In this document: piece by piece, positions 47,605 through 58,775 of the stretch | Layout of the letters: each line of letters begins with the position of its first letter | How positions within the stretch are numbered: the first letter of the stretch is position 1 | Assembly: GCA_030761205.1 (NCBI GenBank) | Contig: JAULJL010000032.1 | Span: 6,267,134-6,331,133 of the forward strand | Source: Fremontodendron californicum | Taxonomy: Eukaryota > Streptophyta > Magnoliopsida > Malvales > Malvaceae | DNA length: 64,000 nucleotides | Direction of reading: 5' to 3' | Program-made: the position numbers and the translations under genes | The notes under the pieces: model-generated | Told to the model about the DNA's origin: nothing | Database searches by the model: none | The model's input: only the letters and a program-made list of their open reading frames with translations

Positions 47605-48587
47605 GTTTTTGGCTTTGGCTGGAGTTACTAGAAGTGTATGAGAAACGTGTGCAGGATTTATCAAAAGCTGTTGAAGAATCTCAAAATGACACTAATCAAG
47701 TAAGCTTGAAAGGAGATTTATTGATTGACATTGAATCCAGATTTCCCTTTTCACTTTCTGAAGTGCTTATTGCATCTCTCTTTGTCTTGGAACTTCATTT
47801 GGAATTAATGGGTTATGTACTTGAATTTAGTTGTTGGGAGAATTGCACGAGAAGCAAAAGCAAGAGTCGAAAACACAAGAAGAGTTGGAGTGTCTTAAAA
47901 ATGCCTTGAGGAAAGAGAAGGAAGACTTGATGGAGGTTATGTTGGACCGTGATAGAATTAGATCATTATGTGAAGAAAAGGATTGCTCTTCAGGCTAGTA
48001 TATTTAATCTTTTAAAATTGGTGTTTATATCACTTTTCCTTGTACTTTACCTGCTTTTACATTTGGATATTGTAGGCTGCTCTATTAGAGAAGAAGATGA
48101 TGGAAGTTAGGTTGGCTAAGTTAAGTAATCTAGCTTTAGAGAATAATGCCAAAGGGGACATGACGGGAACATTGAATGAGGTAGGACTTGTAAAGAGAAG
48201 TATGATGCTAGTAAATAACTCTCTTTCTCATCTGTTTGATTTTATATATGATAATGATATATTTGTTTACTTGGTTTGTAATTGATGAACCCTTTTGCAC
48301 TATGGTTTATTGTATAGTCACTGCACAAGCTCCAAGATGAGTTGAAACTTCATAATGAGGAGTTGCAAATGGCTGAGGAAAACACAAAAAGATTAACAAA
48401 TGAGAAGGGCATTTTGGAACATAGGATTACTGGACTAGAAAGGAAGAAAGATGAAGAGGTAGTATTGTAAGATTGGAATTATATTTGTACAAGTAGTTGA
48501 TTTACATAGTAATGGGATTGATGAATTGACTATTGAGTGGCACACAAAATACAGGTGAAAATTCTGAAGAAGAGCTTTGAGCAAGAA
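47605..48587 (+). pseudogene. Captured KCBP (kinesin-like calmodulin-binding protein, KIN-14E) coiled-coil exons
   Basis: Five exon-like blocks with introns kept. 47605-47699 gives LEVYEKRVQDLSKAVEESQN. 47831 to about 47990 gives ELECLKNALRKEKEDLMEVM, then RDRIRSLCEEKD. 48076-48180 gives ALLEKKMMEVRLAKLSNLAL. 48318-48458 gives LHKLQDELKLHNEELQMAEE, then TKRLTNEKGILEHRITGLER. 48555-48587 gives VKILKKSFEQE, then a stop. I recognise the coiled coil before the motor domain of KCBP/ZWICHEL. The donor after block 2 is damaged (frame runs into TAG), and the MyTH4-FERM and motor domains are absent. Introns show it was copied as DNA, not from mRNA. It cannot make a working kinesin. Confidence 0.8.
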
Positions 48588-48928
48588 TGAAAATTCTGAA
48601 TTTTTTATTTGCATGATATGGTACCATATGTTTATGTGCTTGTTTGTTGGTCTTAAGTTGTTTTTAGCATTTTTATCCTATTTTCATGTTAAATGAAAAT
48701 GACCAAAAGTGGATTCTAATGACATGAACATGATAAATTACCAAAGTCGGATGTGGTTTTGTCGAGTTATATGCAATCATCAAAGCATTTTGGCTCTAGC
48801 TGTGGTCATTTGTGGATGTCTTATATGTTTATATTGGTTACTGGTCACGATTTCTTGTTATACTAATCCATATGTTTCCATTTTGTTATTAGAGATTTTC
48901 TGGTCGCTTGTTTGTCGATGTCTTATAG

Positions 48929-49095
48929 AAGCTGTGATCTTGATTTGCCAGTATGGTGGTGAATTTGTGACAAAAGATGACGGATCCTTGTCATATACTG
49001 GAGGAGAGGCACATGCCTTAGATATCAGTTCTGAGACATTATTCGATGATATGAAGTGCAAATTAGCTAAAACATGTAACTTTATTGCAAAATAA
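48929..49095 (+). pseudogene. Captured N-terminal PB1-like exon of a MUSTANG-type (domesticated MULE) gene
   Basis: Behind an AG acceptor the frame reads AVILICQYGGEFVTKDDGSL, then SYTGGEAHALDISSETLFDD and MKCKLAKTCNF, ending in TAA at 49093. This is the PB1-like start of MUSTANG family proteins (typical: ICQSGGEFxTxxDGxLSYxGG, then DID). The rest of the gene is missing. It lies 340 bp after the KCBP fragment and in the same orientation. An open frame upstream (from 48709) fuses into it only because the presumed intron lacks stops. Confidence 0.7.
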
Positions 49096-49384
49096 TTATA
49101 ACAACAATATTAATTATTGGATTTAATTTTATTGTACAAGTTAGTTATTATAATTATATAAAAATTACAAATTAAATTTTTTTATTTATAAAAAAATATT
49201 ATCGTCGGTAATAAAAATTGCCGACGGAATGACTAAACAAGATGGATATCTTATTACCGATTTAAGAATTATCGATCGAAGTTTTTGATAGAAATATCCG
49301 TCGGTAGAAGTCTTTACTGACGAAATATGAATTTTTTTCGACAAAAAATTTCGTCGGTAAAAATCCGTTCTCTTTGTAATTGCC

Positions 49385-50240
49385 ATCCGATGGCTAAGGC
49401 CGGGATTCCTGCTAGAGGAATTGAACTACCAATGGTATGTTGAAGATTGAGGACCACCAATTTTTGTAACTCTAGTCCTCATACCCGCCCTAACCTATAT
49501 GACGACCACCAAAAATTTTTTTTTTTTTGGCATACCCTTTGCACCCAAACAATAGATAACTACCAAAACTTCCATGTCCAAATGCAAATGCTCACTGCTC
49601 AAGTGACGACATAGCAACAAGTTCTCCAAAAAGCAAACCAACAAAAATAAGTGAAATAATTTAACTCTTCCCACATTTTTATTTAGTGATGGACGGCCTC
49701 AAGGGAAAGTTTGTGAGACACAAGAAACAACCATGAATTGTAAGGAAATGAGAGTAGCTTTGCTATCGTACAATAATAGAATCCACTTCTTGTAAGGGTG
49801 AAAAACTGAGTTACAAGAGGCCGATACACATGTTTCCGGGCTGAGAGTTAGACATTGAAGATTGATAATGTAACAGGTGGAAGGTTGACTACCAATGGTA
49901 TGTTGAAGATTGAGGACGTAACGGGAGGAATGTTTTCAAGCCCAATGACGTTCGTCGTGGTATTTAGGGGAAGATGTGTGTTGCCTGAAGCAGTTGAGCT
50001 ATAGCCATCATGGCAAGCATAGGTGCTAATGGAATGGGGTTTGTTTGCATGGAAGTCGATGAAACTGAGAAAAGTGGTGAGCAGCCGCAAAAAAACTTTG
50101 ATAGTAGTTCTGAGGTTACAGTATCCATGTACTTAGAGATGTTGGCGAGTGGGAACAGGGGAGGCATATTCATTCATATATGGACTACAGGAGGAGGTTC
50201 TCCAAAGTTGGCATGCTTCTCAGTCCAGAAATGTTGGTGG
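49385..50240 (-). pseudogene. Second, rearranged fragment of the Tat-like gag N-terminal region
   Basis: 49846-50240 is a diverged copy of about 43800-44190 in the same orientation (shared: GGTATTTA, TGTGTTGCCTGAAGCA, ATGTACTTAGAGATGTTGGC). 49455-49650 is an inverted copy of about 43560-43760. 49417-49450 repeats 49887-49920. So this is a second copy that underwent a local inversion and duplication. Not functional. Confidence 0.7.
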
Positions 50241-50269
50241 GAATATCATATGAAAGTGGCACGGGTAAG

Positions 50270-50540
50270 AATTAGACTCGTTTACTTAGTAAAATGAGCT
50301 CAATTCTAATTCGAGTTTGAATTGATAATTTTTTTTTTCAATACTAATTAAAAATAAAATAATTTGATTAGGCTCACGAACTGTTCGAGTTAGTCATTAG
50401 GATACTCGAATTCGACTCGCTCGATAACTCGAGTTACTTGAGCTCGAGCTCGACTTGATAATGATTGAACGAAATTCAAGTTTTTTCTAAATCAAACCCG
50501 AATAATTTGCGAACACAGATGTCTCATTTACATCCTAGCA
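50270..50540. repeat. Dispersed GAGCTCGAG-rich repeat, truncated copy
   Basis: It aligns with the right two thirds of the repeat at 12149-12618 (CTCGTTTA, TAGTAAAA, GAGCTC, TTGAGCTCGAGCTCGA, then CTCATTTACATCCTA at the end). The left end is missing. Confidence 0.55.
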
Positions 50541-51019
50541 GTTACTAAACACTAGAAGAGCACTTTTGACAAAATGCCTCTTTGATGATAAAAGATAAAG
50601 AGAATTGACCCAAAAAAAAAACCTCTACGAAGATATATGAAGGACAAAGACTAGAATGAGGAAACCTCAAAATTGGTTTACAGTCGACATTCAGACAAGC
50701 CTGAATCGAGTACAAAGAGAGAAGATGTGTTTTGACAAGAGAAAACAATAAATTAATAAAAAAAAAATTTGAGAATCAAGAATATGAAACTTTCTGAAAG
50801 AGGGTAGCCTAATCTAATTTTTTTTTTTTTTTTTTTTTTTTCCCTTTCTGTTTTGAGAAGAACACAGGCTAATCAATCACAGAGAATGCTGGTGCTTGAT
50901 CACAACCTGCATTTTACTTGCTAAGATGCATACAGGTGTTGCCATCAGTTTCTTGGGTGAACGAGAAATAATAGCATTTCAGGATATCAGTCAAGAGCTT
51001 CCTCAGTTTACTAAACAGC

Positions 51020-54000
51020 TTACTCCAAGGATGTCGAATTATTTTGGGCAGCAACCCAGTATTTTTTTACTGAAAATAGTATCTTTTCTGAGACAAGGGG
51101 GCCATCCTCATGATCCACCATTCTTGTATTCCATCTCATTCCTCCCACAATTTTCTTTACCTTGATTAGCACGTCAACTTGATCACGGATTATGACTGTC
51201 CCTTCAGGCCGTAAAATTCTATCCATCTCCAGAAGAATATCTTCAGCTTTACATCTGCAACACAGTAGAACACAAATATAAGATCCCCATAGAAGTTAGA
51301 AGCAGTTCTGCTGCCACCAAAAGTGGTGCACAATCTATTGAAAAATCTGGACAAAAGATGCTTTCGAGGAGAAGTCATTTAAAATTTAATTTGATTTAAG
51401 GTACCCTCACCATCTATGTTACTCGGACTCGGATATGAGTGTCGGAAACGGGTATGTTCAATTATTTTCTTAGATTTTCATGTATTTGGAGGGTCCTTGG
51501 AAGATCATATTCTTATACCCATGTCCGGATATGCATCAAACACAGGTGTCGGACACGGATACTTCAAAAAAATGAAGAGTTGGAACAACATAGCCCTCCA
51601 TCATATGCATATCCCAAATGCTGAGTTCTACAATTGTTACTAAAAAGAATAAATTATTCTCTATCAGAACATAGTGAGGTCTAGTGTTAGAGCGAATACT
51701 TACTTATTATTATACAAGCTGAAGATACCGTTTGCATGAATGAGGTCGTATGTCCTAGGATATGTGGAGAAAGCTTCACACCTGGCATAAAGATAAGTGT
51801 AAATTGTTCAATAATGAAAACCATTACAGAAAAATATACATGTCAAAGCTGTAGTAACTCGACTTAAACTTCAATAAACCCTTTTTCATGCTCTTTTGTA
51901 AATTTAATATCTTAAGAACCAAGATCTTCAATGACTTGAAATTCTAGGCACCCCTGTCAAAAGAATGACAAGCACAAGCTAGCAAGGCTGGTAAAGCCTG
52001 CTGGATCCTGGGTGAGAAAATTTAATGAAATTAAATCTCAACCTGTTCTCTACCTTCCTGCTTATCACAAAGAAAAACGAGAGGTACAAAGTTCGAAAGG
52101 CTTCTAAAGTTTTACATGGGATAAAACTGAAAAGGACCATTTCTTTTCCTCCCCTTGTATTTTTCAACCAATTCTACCTTTTAATTGTGTTTCACATTGA
52201 AATCCAGATAACTGTCTAAATGGTAAAACACAAAGGAAATTTATAGAATTATGTAGATAATTTGTCCACGTTCTGCAATCTGTCAACGATTGAAATCACT
52301 GGCTTGCATTCCAGGTATTGCAGTAAATGCACTATTCTCTAAGACCAGGTAATTGATTATGAATTCCAAAGTACCATTAACAGAAAGAGAAACAGTGATA
52401 TATTATAGAAGATCTTTCTGTTTTTATCCCTTTAAATGCAGTATTTCCAAGAAACTATTGCTTAGAATAAATGTGCCCTGGGACTTTAGCTCAGTCCATA
52501 AACGTATAGAAAAGTGAATGGTTGGGCTCAGATTCAAATCTTGCCGAAGGTAAAAAAGAAAAAAAAAAAAAAAGAGAGAAGAAGATATCACGAGTAGCAT
52601 TATTGAACTATGTTACTCGGATTCGGGTGTAGGTGTCGGATATGGGTATGTGTCGGACACAGGTATGTTCAATTTTTTTTTTAAAAGTTTTTTCATGTAT
52701 TTGGAGGATGCTTGGAGGGTCATATCCCCATACCCATGTCCGGATATGCGTCGGATAAGGGTGTCGGACACTAATTCTTCAAGAAAAATGAAGAGTCGGA
52801 GCAACATAATTATTGAATTTTCAGCTTGTATAAAAGGAGATAAAGATATCACCACTTTAGGGGAAGGCAAAAGTGACTGAAGAGAAAGTTTTGAAGACAG
52901 ACATTTAACAGTGATCCCTCATGTGACTGCAGGCTGGATAGGTAAGAAAAAAAACGTACTTATAAGTTAATTTTGGCTGAAATGATGAGCTGGAAGAAGT
53001 TAGAAAATGATCAGAAAGATTGAAACAACAACCAGTAGCAGACTCAAGTAGGATCTGAGTTGACAATGCCAGAAAGGAAAAGGGAAGACCAAAAATATAA
53101 GAACTATTGGAATATCGAGGGAATAATTGCTTACATATTCCATTGAAAGCATGACAATTATAGAGCGGAATCAGTTCTAAAGTTTTTAGACAAGACCTTT
53201 TTGAGTTGCTACCTAAAAAATAAAACATATAATTGGACATGCAACAAGGTTTGTCATGGTGAGTTTAATGATTATTTATTCGCATCAAACCCAGCCTAAG
53301 AAATAATAATAATAGCAGAGCAATCAAAAAATGGAAGAGAAGTTACCAGTCATGATATATGCCAATCAATCCACGTTCATAAATAACCCCCAGTGTGTCT
53401 TTCTCAGCTATTGTTGGCATAACATTCATAACCCACAATTTTGGAGATTCAAGGGCAGCAGCAAAGCTTCCTAGACCAGCATTCATGTCCATGACGTTGC
53501 GATACCTCCCCGAGTGAATGATATTGTTAATCCTCTTATAAGCTTTCACATGCTTCTCCCATAACCGCTTATCCTCCTCATATGTCTCAACAGATATTCC
53601 ATGGACAGATCCACTAGATATTCTGAAAGGAACAGCATTAAGCCTCTCAGGAAATTGCTTCCAGTCTCCACCAGCAACTTTATCTGCTTCAGTTGTCTCA
53701 GGATAAGGAGTTACACATGCTTCCATTTTCTTGTACCTATGTTCCAGGAAAAAAAAAAATACAAGGATTCTTCAAACATGCAATGTTATTCCATTATTCA
53801 AATAATATTTTATTTGATACTTTTAATTTGCTTCCTTTCCATATTCACAAAGTGAACAAACTTTGTGGCTCAGGATAGACAAGTGATGATCTAGAAACTA
53901 AATGAAAGGGAAAATAGGGAAAAACAGTATTTCTGCCTCATATTATTACAACTTAGAAGAATAGCATGCAGCAATGCTGAGAGTAACAAGCAGAGCACTG

Positions 54001-57000
54001 AAAGTTGGTTCCATAGATTCTTGCTATGTTGCTCCGACTCTTCATTTTTCTTCAAGTACTCGTGTCTGTCCGACATATATCCGGACATGGGTATGGGATA
54101 TGATCCCCTACATGGAAAAACTTAGAATAAATCAAACATACCCATGTCGGACACCAAACCGTGTCCAATACTCAAACCCGAGTCCGAGTAACATAGGATT
54201 TTTGTGCTCAAGTCATAGCAAGCTTTGACTTGCTGCAGTAAGAGCAGGGTGCATCTAACTTTTCCTGAAATTTGTCATTTCTGTTCAGCCAATAAGCATA
54301 TGATATATTTGTTAGAAGGAGAACGAGTAAATGGAATGAATACTATACCAGGCATCATCTGGATTTCTTGATTCGCATAAAGTAGGTTTTGTATCTTGCT
54401 GGCGGCATAAATCATAATTTGTTCTTTTCCTCCAAACAGCAATCTCACCCATCTCATGCTTCTTTTCCCAGCAAAGGAGTTTTGCAGTCTCTTCAATCTT
54501 CCTTTGTTCCTCCTCCAGTTCCTCCTTAGGCCGCTGCCATGCTTGGTAATTATTCCTCCAGTTAATGGGAGGACCAGAAAGCACCCAGTAACCACCAGGT
54601 CTAAGAACTCGATCAACTTCCATCATGTACATTCCATCTGCAGAAACATGTCCAATAACAATGGTATAAATGGTCTATGTTACTCGGACTCGGGTGTGAG
54701 TGTCGGACATGAGTATGTGTCCGACACGGGTATGTTCAATTTTTTCCAAGATTTCCATGTATTTGGAGGGTCCTTGGAGGATCATATCCCATGCCCATGT
54801 CCGGATATGTGTCGGACACAGGTGTCGGACACAGGTACTTCAAGAAAAATGAAGATTCGGAGCAACATTGTGAATGGTGTTTATTAACTAGTAGAAATGA
54901 TATTATGATTGTCAAATAAAAAGAAGGAAAAGAAATCATTAAACATGGACTGCATTGAAATAGTAAAAAGAAATAAAAATAAAAACTATATCACTTGTAA
55001 TAAATCTAGTAGTCAAAATTGTTTAAACCTATGTTACTCGGATTCGGGTGTGAGTGTGGGATATGGTATGTGTTCGACACGGGTATGTTCAAAATTTTCT
55101 AAGTTTTTCATGTTTTTGGAGGGTCCTTGGAAGGTCGTATCTCCATACCCATGTCCGGATATGTGTCGGACACGGGTGTCGGACATGGATACTTCAAGAA
55201 AAATGAAGAGTCGGAGCAACATAGGTTTTAACTGGATCTGAGCATTCAGCATTAACTAAAAAAAGTTGGATCACACTTGATTCAAATTATGCCACATAGG
55301 AAGCCAACCTTAGAAAGGCTCAGCTGATCCAACTGGACCATAATTAATTATACAGGTATATATTAGCATATTTAATGACCAAGAGAAAAATTATTAGGTG
55401 TTACACTTAGCTGGCCAGGGCTTTTGAAAAACCACCTCAAATATCAGAAGCCGAAATCTTTTTTATCCTCACCATTTGCACCCCATGGAATCAAACAACG
55501 AGAACAGTGAGCCATGTCAAAAGCCCTTGAAGGAAATGGCATCTTTATAGTTCCTAGAACTCCAATAACAGCCGGCACACCTCTTTCTAAAGCAAATTGA
55601 ACTTGTGCTTCATGAGAGTCTCTCGGTGCAAATGACATTGTTAGAACATTCTTTTTGAATAGATATGCACCCAGACTTGCAACCTAAACACCAACCCAGG
55701 GAAATAAATCAACTGCTACAGAATAACATAGAAGCCATCTAATCAAATATATATTTCATAGGGGAAGAACAAAAAATATGAATCTGAAAATGCATATTAA
55801 TTCTGCTGTCAGAGGAAGAGGTGTTCATAAATGTAGATGATCCATCCATCCAGACAAATAGGTACAAAGAAAAATGCTCGGAGTGGTTTCATGCACCAAA
55901 GACACTCAAGATTTTAGATTACTATTGCTACTTGGCTGCAGTTTGATAAGAGTAGAAAGTGTAGGATGTTAAAAGTTTCAGTGCTTTAATTTTTATTTTT
56001 TTTTCAGCATATTCCTTGATTCACATATGTGAATAGTTAATAGAATGTTTCAAGTGAACAAGTGTTGGAAACTGAAAAGTGAGAAAAAACTATATTTCCT
56101 TTTCTTTGAAAACTTTCAATACAAAATACAGATAGTAAAGTTTTTTTGGCAGTGACTACTATAGACCCTAAAACTGTTACAACAATTTCTATTTATGTTG
56201 CTCCGACTCTTCAATTTTCTTGAAGTAACCGTATCCAAAACCCGTGTCTGACGCATATCCGGACATGGGTATGGGGGATATGATCCTCCAAGAACCCTCC
56301 AAATACATGGAAATCTTATAAAAATGTCAGATACACACCCGAATCCGAGAAACATAAATTTCTGTTGCCTGAATTACCCCATAATACTATAACAAATTGC
56401 TTTCTAATCTGTTAACATTCATCCTTTTATATCCAATTTGATTATTACAATTTGCAGTCATCAAACAATTTAAGTGAATTTCATTCTTAAGTTTCAGAAC
56501 AGTGTAAAATATTTGTTATCTAACTTCAAAGCTTATAGTAGTCATGATTAAACAATTGAAAGCATAATTTGTTTAAATTACATCAAATAGCATGTTAGTT
56601 GAAGAATGAAAGAGAAAATCACAGAATGTAAAAAATTCAACTTACCCCACATCCAGTATCTAATGCAGTTCTGACCGTCCCATCGTCTATTGGAATCACA
56701 GATGCAAGTTGATTAATATACGTATCTGCTCCTTGAGGAAACTGAGTTCCTCCACCTGGGAACCTAAACACATTTCCCTCATATTGAATCCAGTTCTGTA
56801 CAGCCTTCTCAACTGTCAAGCTCTTATAAGGAGCATTTGCGTAGTGCACATAGTCCCTACTCTGTGGCCACGGAAATGGGGTTGCATATCCTTTAGGCGC
56901 TGGAACAAGGCAATGCAGCTTCTCTTCTTCAGGTGGGCAATGTCGTTCCCTATACTTCATATTTTCTCGTGGAAATGTCATTGCCCTCATTTGATCTTGA

Positions 57001-57302
57001 CAGGGTGTGTAATCAATATACTTATCATCACATGATTCGAACTCTTTGGCTGCTGAGTCGTCTGAACCATCGTCCACGTCCGACGTCACAGCATCACCAC
57101 CATGATGAGTTTCATAATTAAGATTGGAAAGGATGTTGCAATCAGTTTGTCTGGTGATTGCTGAGGCTATCTTGTCACCCTTGCCAAAACCACTTTGCTG
57201 CCACGCTCCCAATATATAGAAGAAACAGCATAAACCAACCACTATAAAAATAGACACCGACCTCCTGGTTTTCAGCTCCCCAGGGTTCCCTTTAGTTGCC
57301 AT
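51020..57302 (-). CDS. PMT2: PMT2-like putative methyltransferase (Golgi type II membrane protein)
   Basis: Six exons join in frame: 57302-56646, 55683-55473, 54637-54349, 53736-53347, 51781-51704 and 51254-51020. This gives 1860 nt, 619 residues, all GT/AG. The short cytosolic N-terminus (MATKGNPGELKTRRSVS) is followed by one membrane segment (residues about 17-34, SIFIVVGLCCFFYILGAW) and a lumenal catalytic part. The SAM-binding motif is ALDTGCGVASLGAYL (from about 213). Family blocks include MSFAPRDSHEAQVQFALERG, RCLIPWGANDGMYMMEVDRV, LRPGGYWVLSGPPINW and MDMNAGLGSFAAALESPKLW; the end is ILRPEGTVIIRDQVDVLIKV. Length matches Arabidopsis PMT2 (about 613). Relatives (QUASIMODO2, COTTON GOLGI-RELATED) act in pectin methylation and cell adhesion. 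A 5'UTR intron is likely (donor at about 58413, acceptor near 57325). All five coding introns contain a MITE. Confidence 0.95.
51414..51593 (+). mobile_element. CTATGTTACTC MITE, copy in PMT2 intron 5
   Basis: It starts CTATGTTACTCGGACTCGG and ends GAGTTGGAACAACATAG, imperfect inverted ends. The body has the family motifs GGAGGGTCCTTGGA, CCCATGTCCGGATATG and GGTGTCGGACACGG. Confidence 0.88.
52480..52580 (+). repeat. tRNA-derived SINE-like element in PMT2 intron 4
   Basis: TTTAGCTCAGTCC (box A-like), then CAGATTCAAATCTTG (box B-like) about 40 bp later, followed by an A-rich tail interrupted by G. It ends 28 bp before MITE copy 52608-52808. Confidence 0.5.
52608..52808 (+). mobile_element. CTATGTTACTC MITE, copy in PMT2 intron 4
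   Basis: A perfect 9-bp duplication ATTATTGAA flanks it (52599-52607 and 52809-52817), identifying the family as Mutator-like. Ends CTATGTTACTCGGATTC and GAGTCGGAGCAACATA. Confidence 0.92.
54024..54196 (-). mobile_element. CTATGTTACTC MITE, copy in PMT2 intron 3 (inverted)
   Basis: It starts CTATGTTGCTCCGACTC and ends GAGTCCGAGTAACATAG. It is in the opposite orientation to most copies. Flanks GATTCTTG and GATTTTTG match at 7 of 8 positions. Confidence 0.88.
54675..54868 (+). mobile_element. CTATGTTACTC MITE, first copy in PMT2 intron 2
   Basis: It starts CTATGTTACTCGGACTCGGG and ends ATTCGGAGCAACAT. Flanks ATAAATGGT and GTGAATGGT match at 7 of 9 positions, allowing a short offset on the right. 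Confidence 0.88.
55029..55224 (+). mobile_element. CTATGTTACTC MITE, second copy in PMT2 intron 2
   Basis: It starts CTATGTTACTCGGATTCGGG and ends GAGTCGGAGCAACATAG. It lies 160 bp from the first copy and in the same orientation. Confidence 0.9.
56194..56356 (-). mobile_element. CTATGTTACTC MITE, copy in PMT2 intron 1 (inverted)
   Basis: It starts TTATGTTGCTCCGACTC and ends GAATCCGAGAAACATA. AATTTCT occurs just outside both ends, a probable remnant of the target duplication. Confidence 0.85.
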
Positions 57303-57390
57303 GATGCACCTTAAAAACTGCTACCTACAATGGAAAAAGAAAAACAAGAAGAAAAACTTCAATAAATGCTAGATAAAACTATATCTAAAC

Positions 57391-57873
57391 CAGTGTTGTC
57401 AAGGGCACAACGCGTACTCTAGGCACTAGAATCATTGTATTGCCTGAGGAGCAAGTGCAAAAAAACACTTGCATAAGTAAAGTAAAATGCAATATTTATA
57501 TGTGTGTCTCTGTATAAATATAAAATAAGCTTAAGATATATAATTATGATAATAAACTCTAAAGAGTGGTCCAGTTTATCTTACAAAACATGCAAAATTT
57601 TCTTTTTCTTTTCTTGACCAATATGCATGATATTTTTATGGTCTCATGTTTGTTATTGAATACTCAAGCATTGAAAAGTAGAGAAATTGATATTGTCCCT
57701 TTTTTTACTATTAAAGGTACGGTTAACGAAAACTTATAGAGGCCTTTAATCAGACCGGCATTTTTGCACCTATTGTCTGACAAAAAAAAAAAAGTGCCTA
57801 ATCGTATCAAACGTGCGCCTGATCACATGTGTCTCACCCGAAAGGATTTGAGGTGTTTTTGTTGTCTACACTG
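57391..57873. mobile_element. hAT-like element in the PMT2 5'UTR intron
   Basis: It starts CAGTGTTGTCAAGGGC and ends GTTGTCTACACTG. A perfect 8-bp duplication ATCTAAAC flanks it (57383-57390 and 57874-57881). Non-coding. Confidence 0.88.
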
Positions 57874-57881
57874 ATCTAAAC

Positions 57882-58148
57882 ATAAAAGGAATACAATTAA
57901 ATCCCAGGTTTTGGGACATGACAATTGAAATACAATTAGACTATTACTGTTACAGATATAATTAAGATGGAAAGAAATAAAACAATCAGCTTGATCAAAT
58001 CACAGAAAAAAAAAAATTATGAAGAGATTTGGATTTGATCAAACAAGATAACCTACTAAAAAAAAAAACCTTGATTAGCTAAACAAGTTGTTGAAAATTT
58101 TAAGCATATAAAGAACTAGTCATTAGTCCACACGCAAAAGTGATTCTA

Positions 58149-58183
<35 letters not shown>

Positions 58184-58500
58184 CTCCAAAAATATCAAAG
58201 TTATGAAGTGGCTTGGACAAATTCAATGAAAAGCCAAAGCTTTAATGACATTCAAAGGCAAAGGTTGAAGCTTTTGAATGAATCAAAGTTCAGAATTATG
58301 AATAGTTCAACAATGCATTAAAACAAAAACAACCCATAAAGAAAATGATTGAATTAACATGTTAGAAAGTAAAAATGAAAAGAGAATTGAGAATTAAGAT
58401 CCAAAGTTCTTACAGATCACAGAACTGAAGAAGAAGAAGAAGAAGAAGAAGAAGAAAAAGGAAATGGGATTGAAGTGGAATCCAATTGTGATTAAATCAT
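57882..58500 (-). promoter_or_regulatory. PMT2 5'UTR intron remainder, first noncoding exon and simple repeats
   Basis: A (TA)n tract lies at 58151-58182. On minus, GATCT|GTAAGAAC at about 58414 is a good donor for a leader intron. The probable 5'UTR exon beside it contains a (GAA)n microsatellite (58427-58457), read as (TTC)n in the transcript. The transcription start was not located. Confidence 0.5.
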
Positions 58501-58775
58501 GATCATTGATTTTGTTTTTGTTTATGGCTTTGTTGCAGTGTGGGAGGAGATTCCTAAGAAGACAAAAAGGGAGTTTTCTGAATTAGTTATTGTTTGTAGT
58601 TTTGTGGGTAAGTTTAGTTCGTTGAGAATCTCGCTCTCTGTTTCTCGGAGGAAACTAGGAACTTGTTATCTTCTATGTCCAATCAGAAATACCCCACTTT
58701 TTTCGGTTTCAAAATAAGAATTAGTAGATTGAAAATTTTCCAAAAGGAAAAAAATCAAAATGAAAAAGCTTGAAT

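Larger units (their letters stand above)
45822..49382. mobile_element. Non-autonomous CACTA element carrying captured host gene fragments
   Basis: The left end CACTACAAGGGAA is canonical for CACTA (En/Spm-like) transposons. The right end, read inward on minus, is CAATTACAAAGAGAA. Both sides have many subterminal copies of the motif CCGACGGAAT / ATTTCGTCGG in both orientations (45860-46400 and 49195-49360), where transposase would bind. A 3-bp GCC at 45819-45821 and 49382-49384 fits the CACTA target length, with the last base ambiguous. No transposase is present. The interior is not transposon sequence: it has a GC-rich unidentified part (46420-46900), KCBP exons and introns (47605-48587) and a MUSTANG-type exon (48929-49095). 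Confidence 0.85.

Noticed and set aside
48709..48928. N-terminal hydrophobic extension of the frame leading into the MUSTANG-type exon
   Set aside because: An AG acceptor at 48927-48928 precedes the conserved part, so the upstream portion reads as intron that happens to be open.
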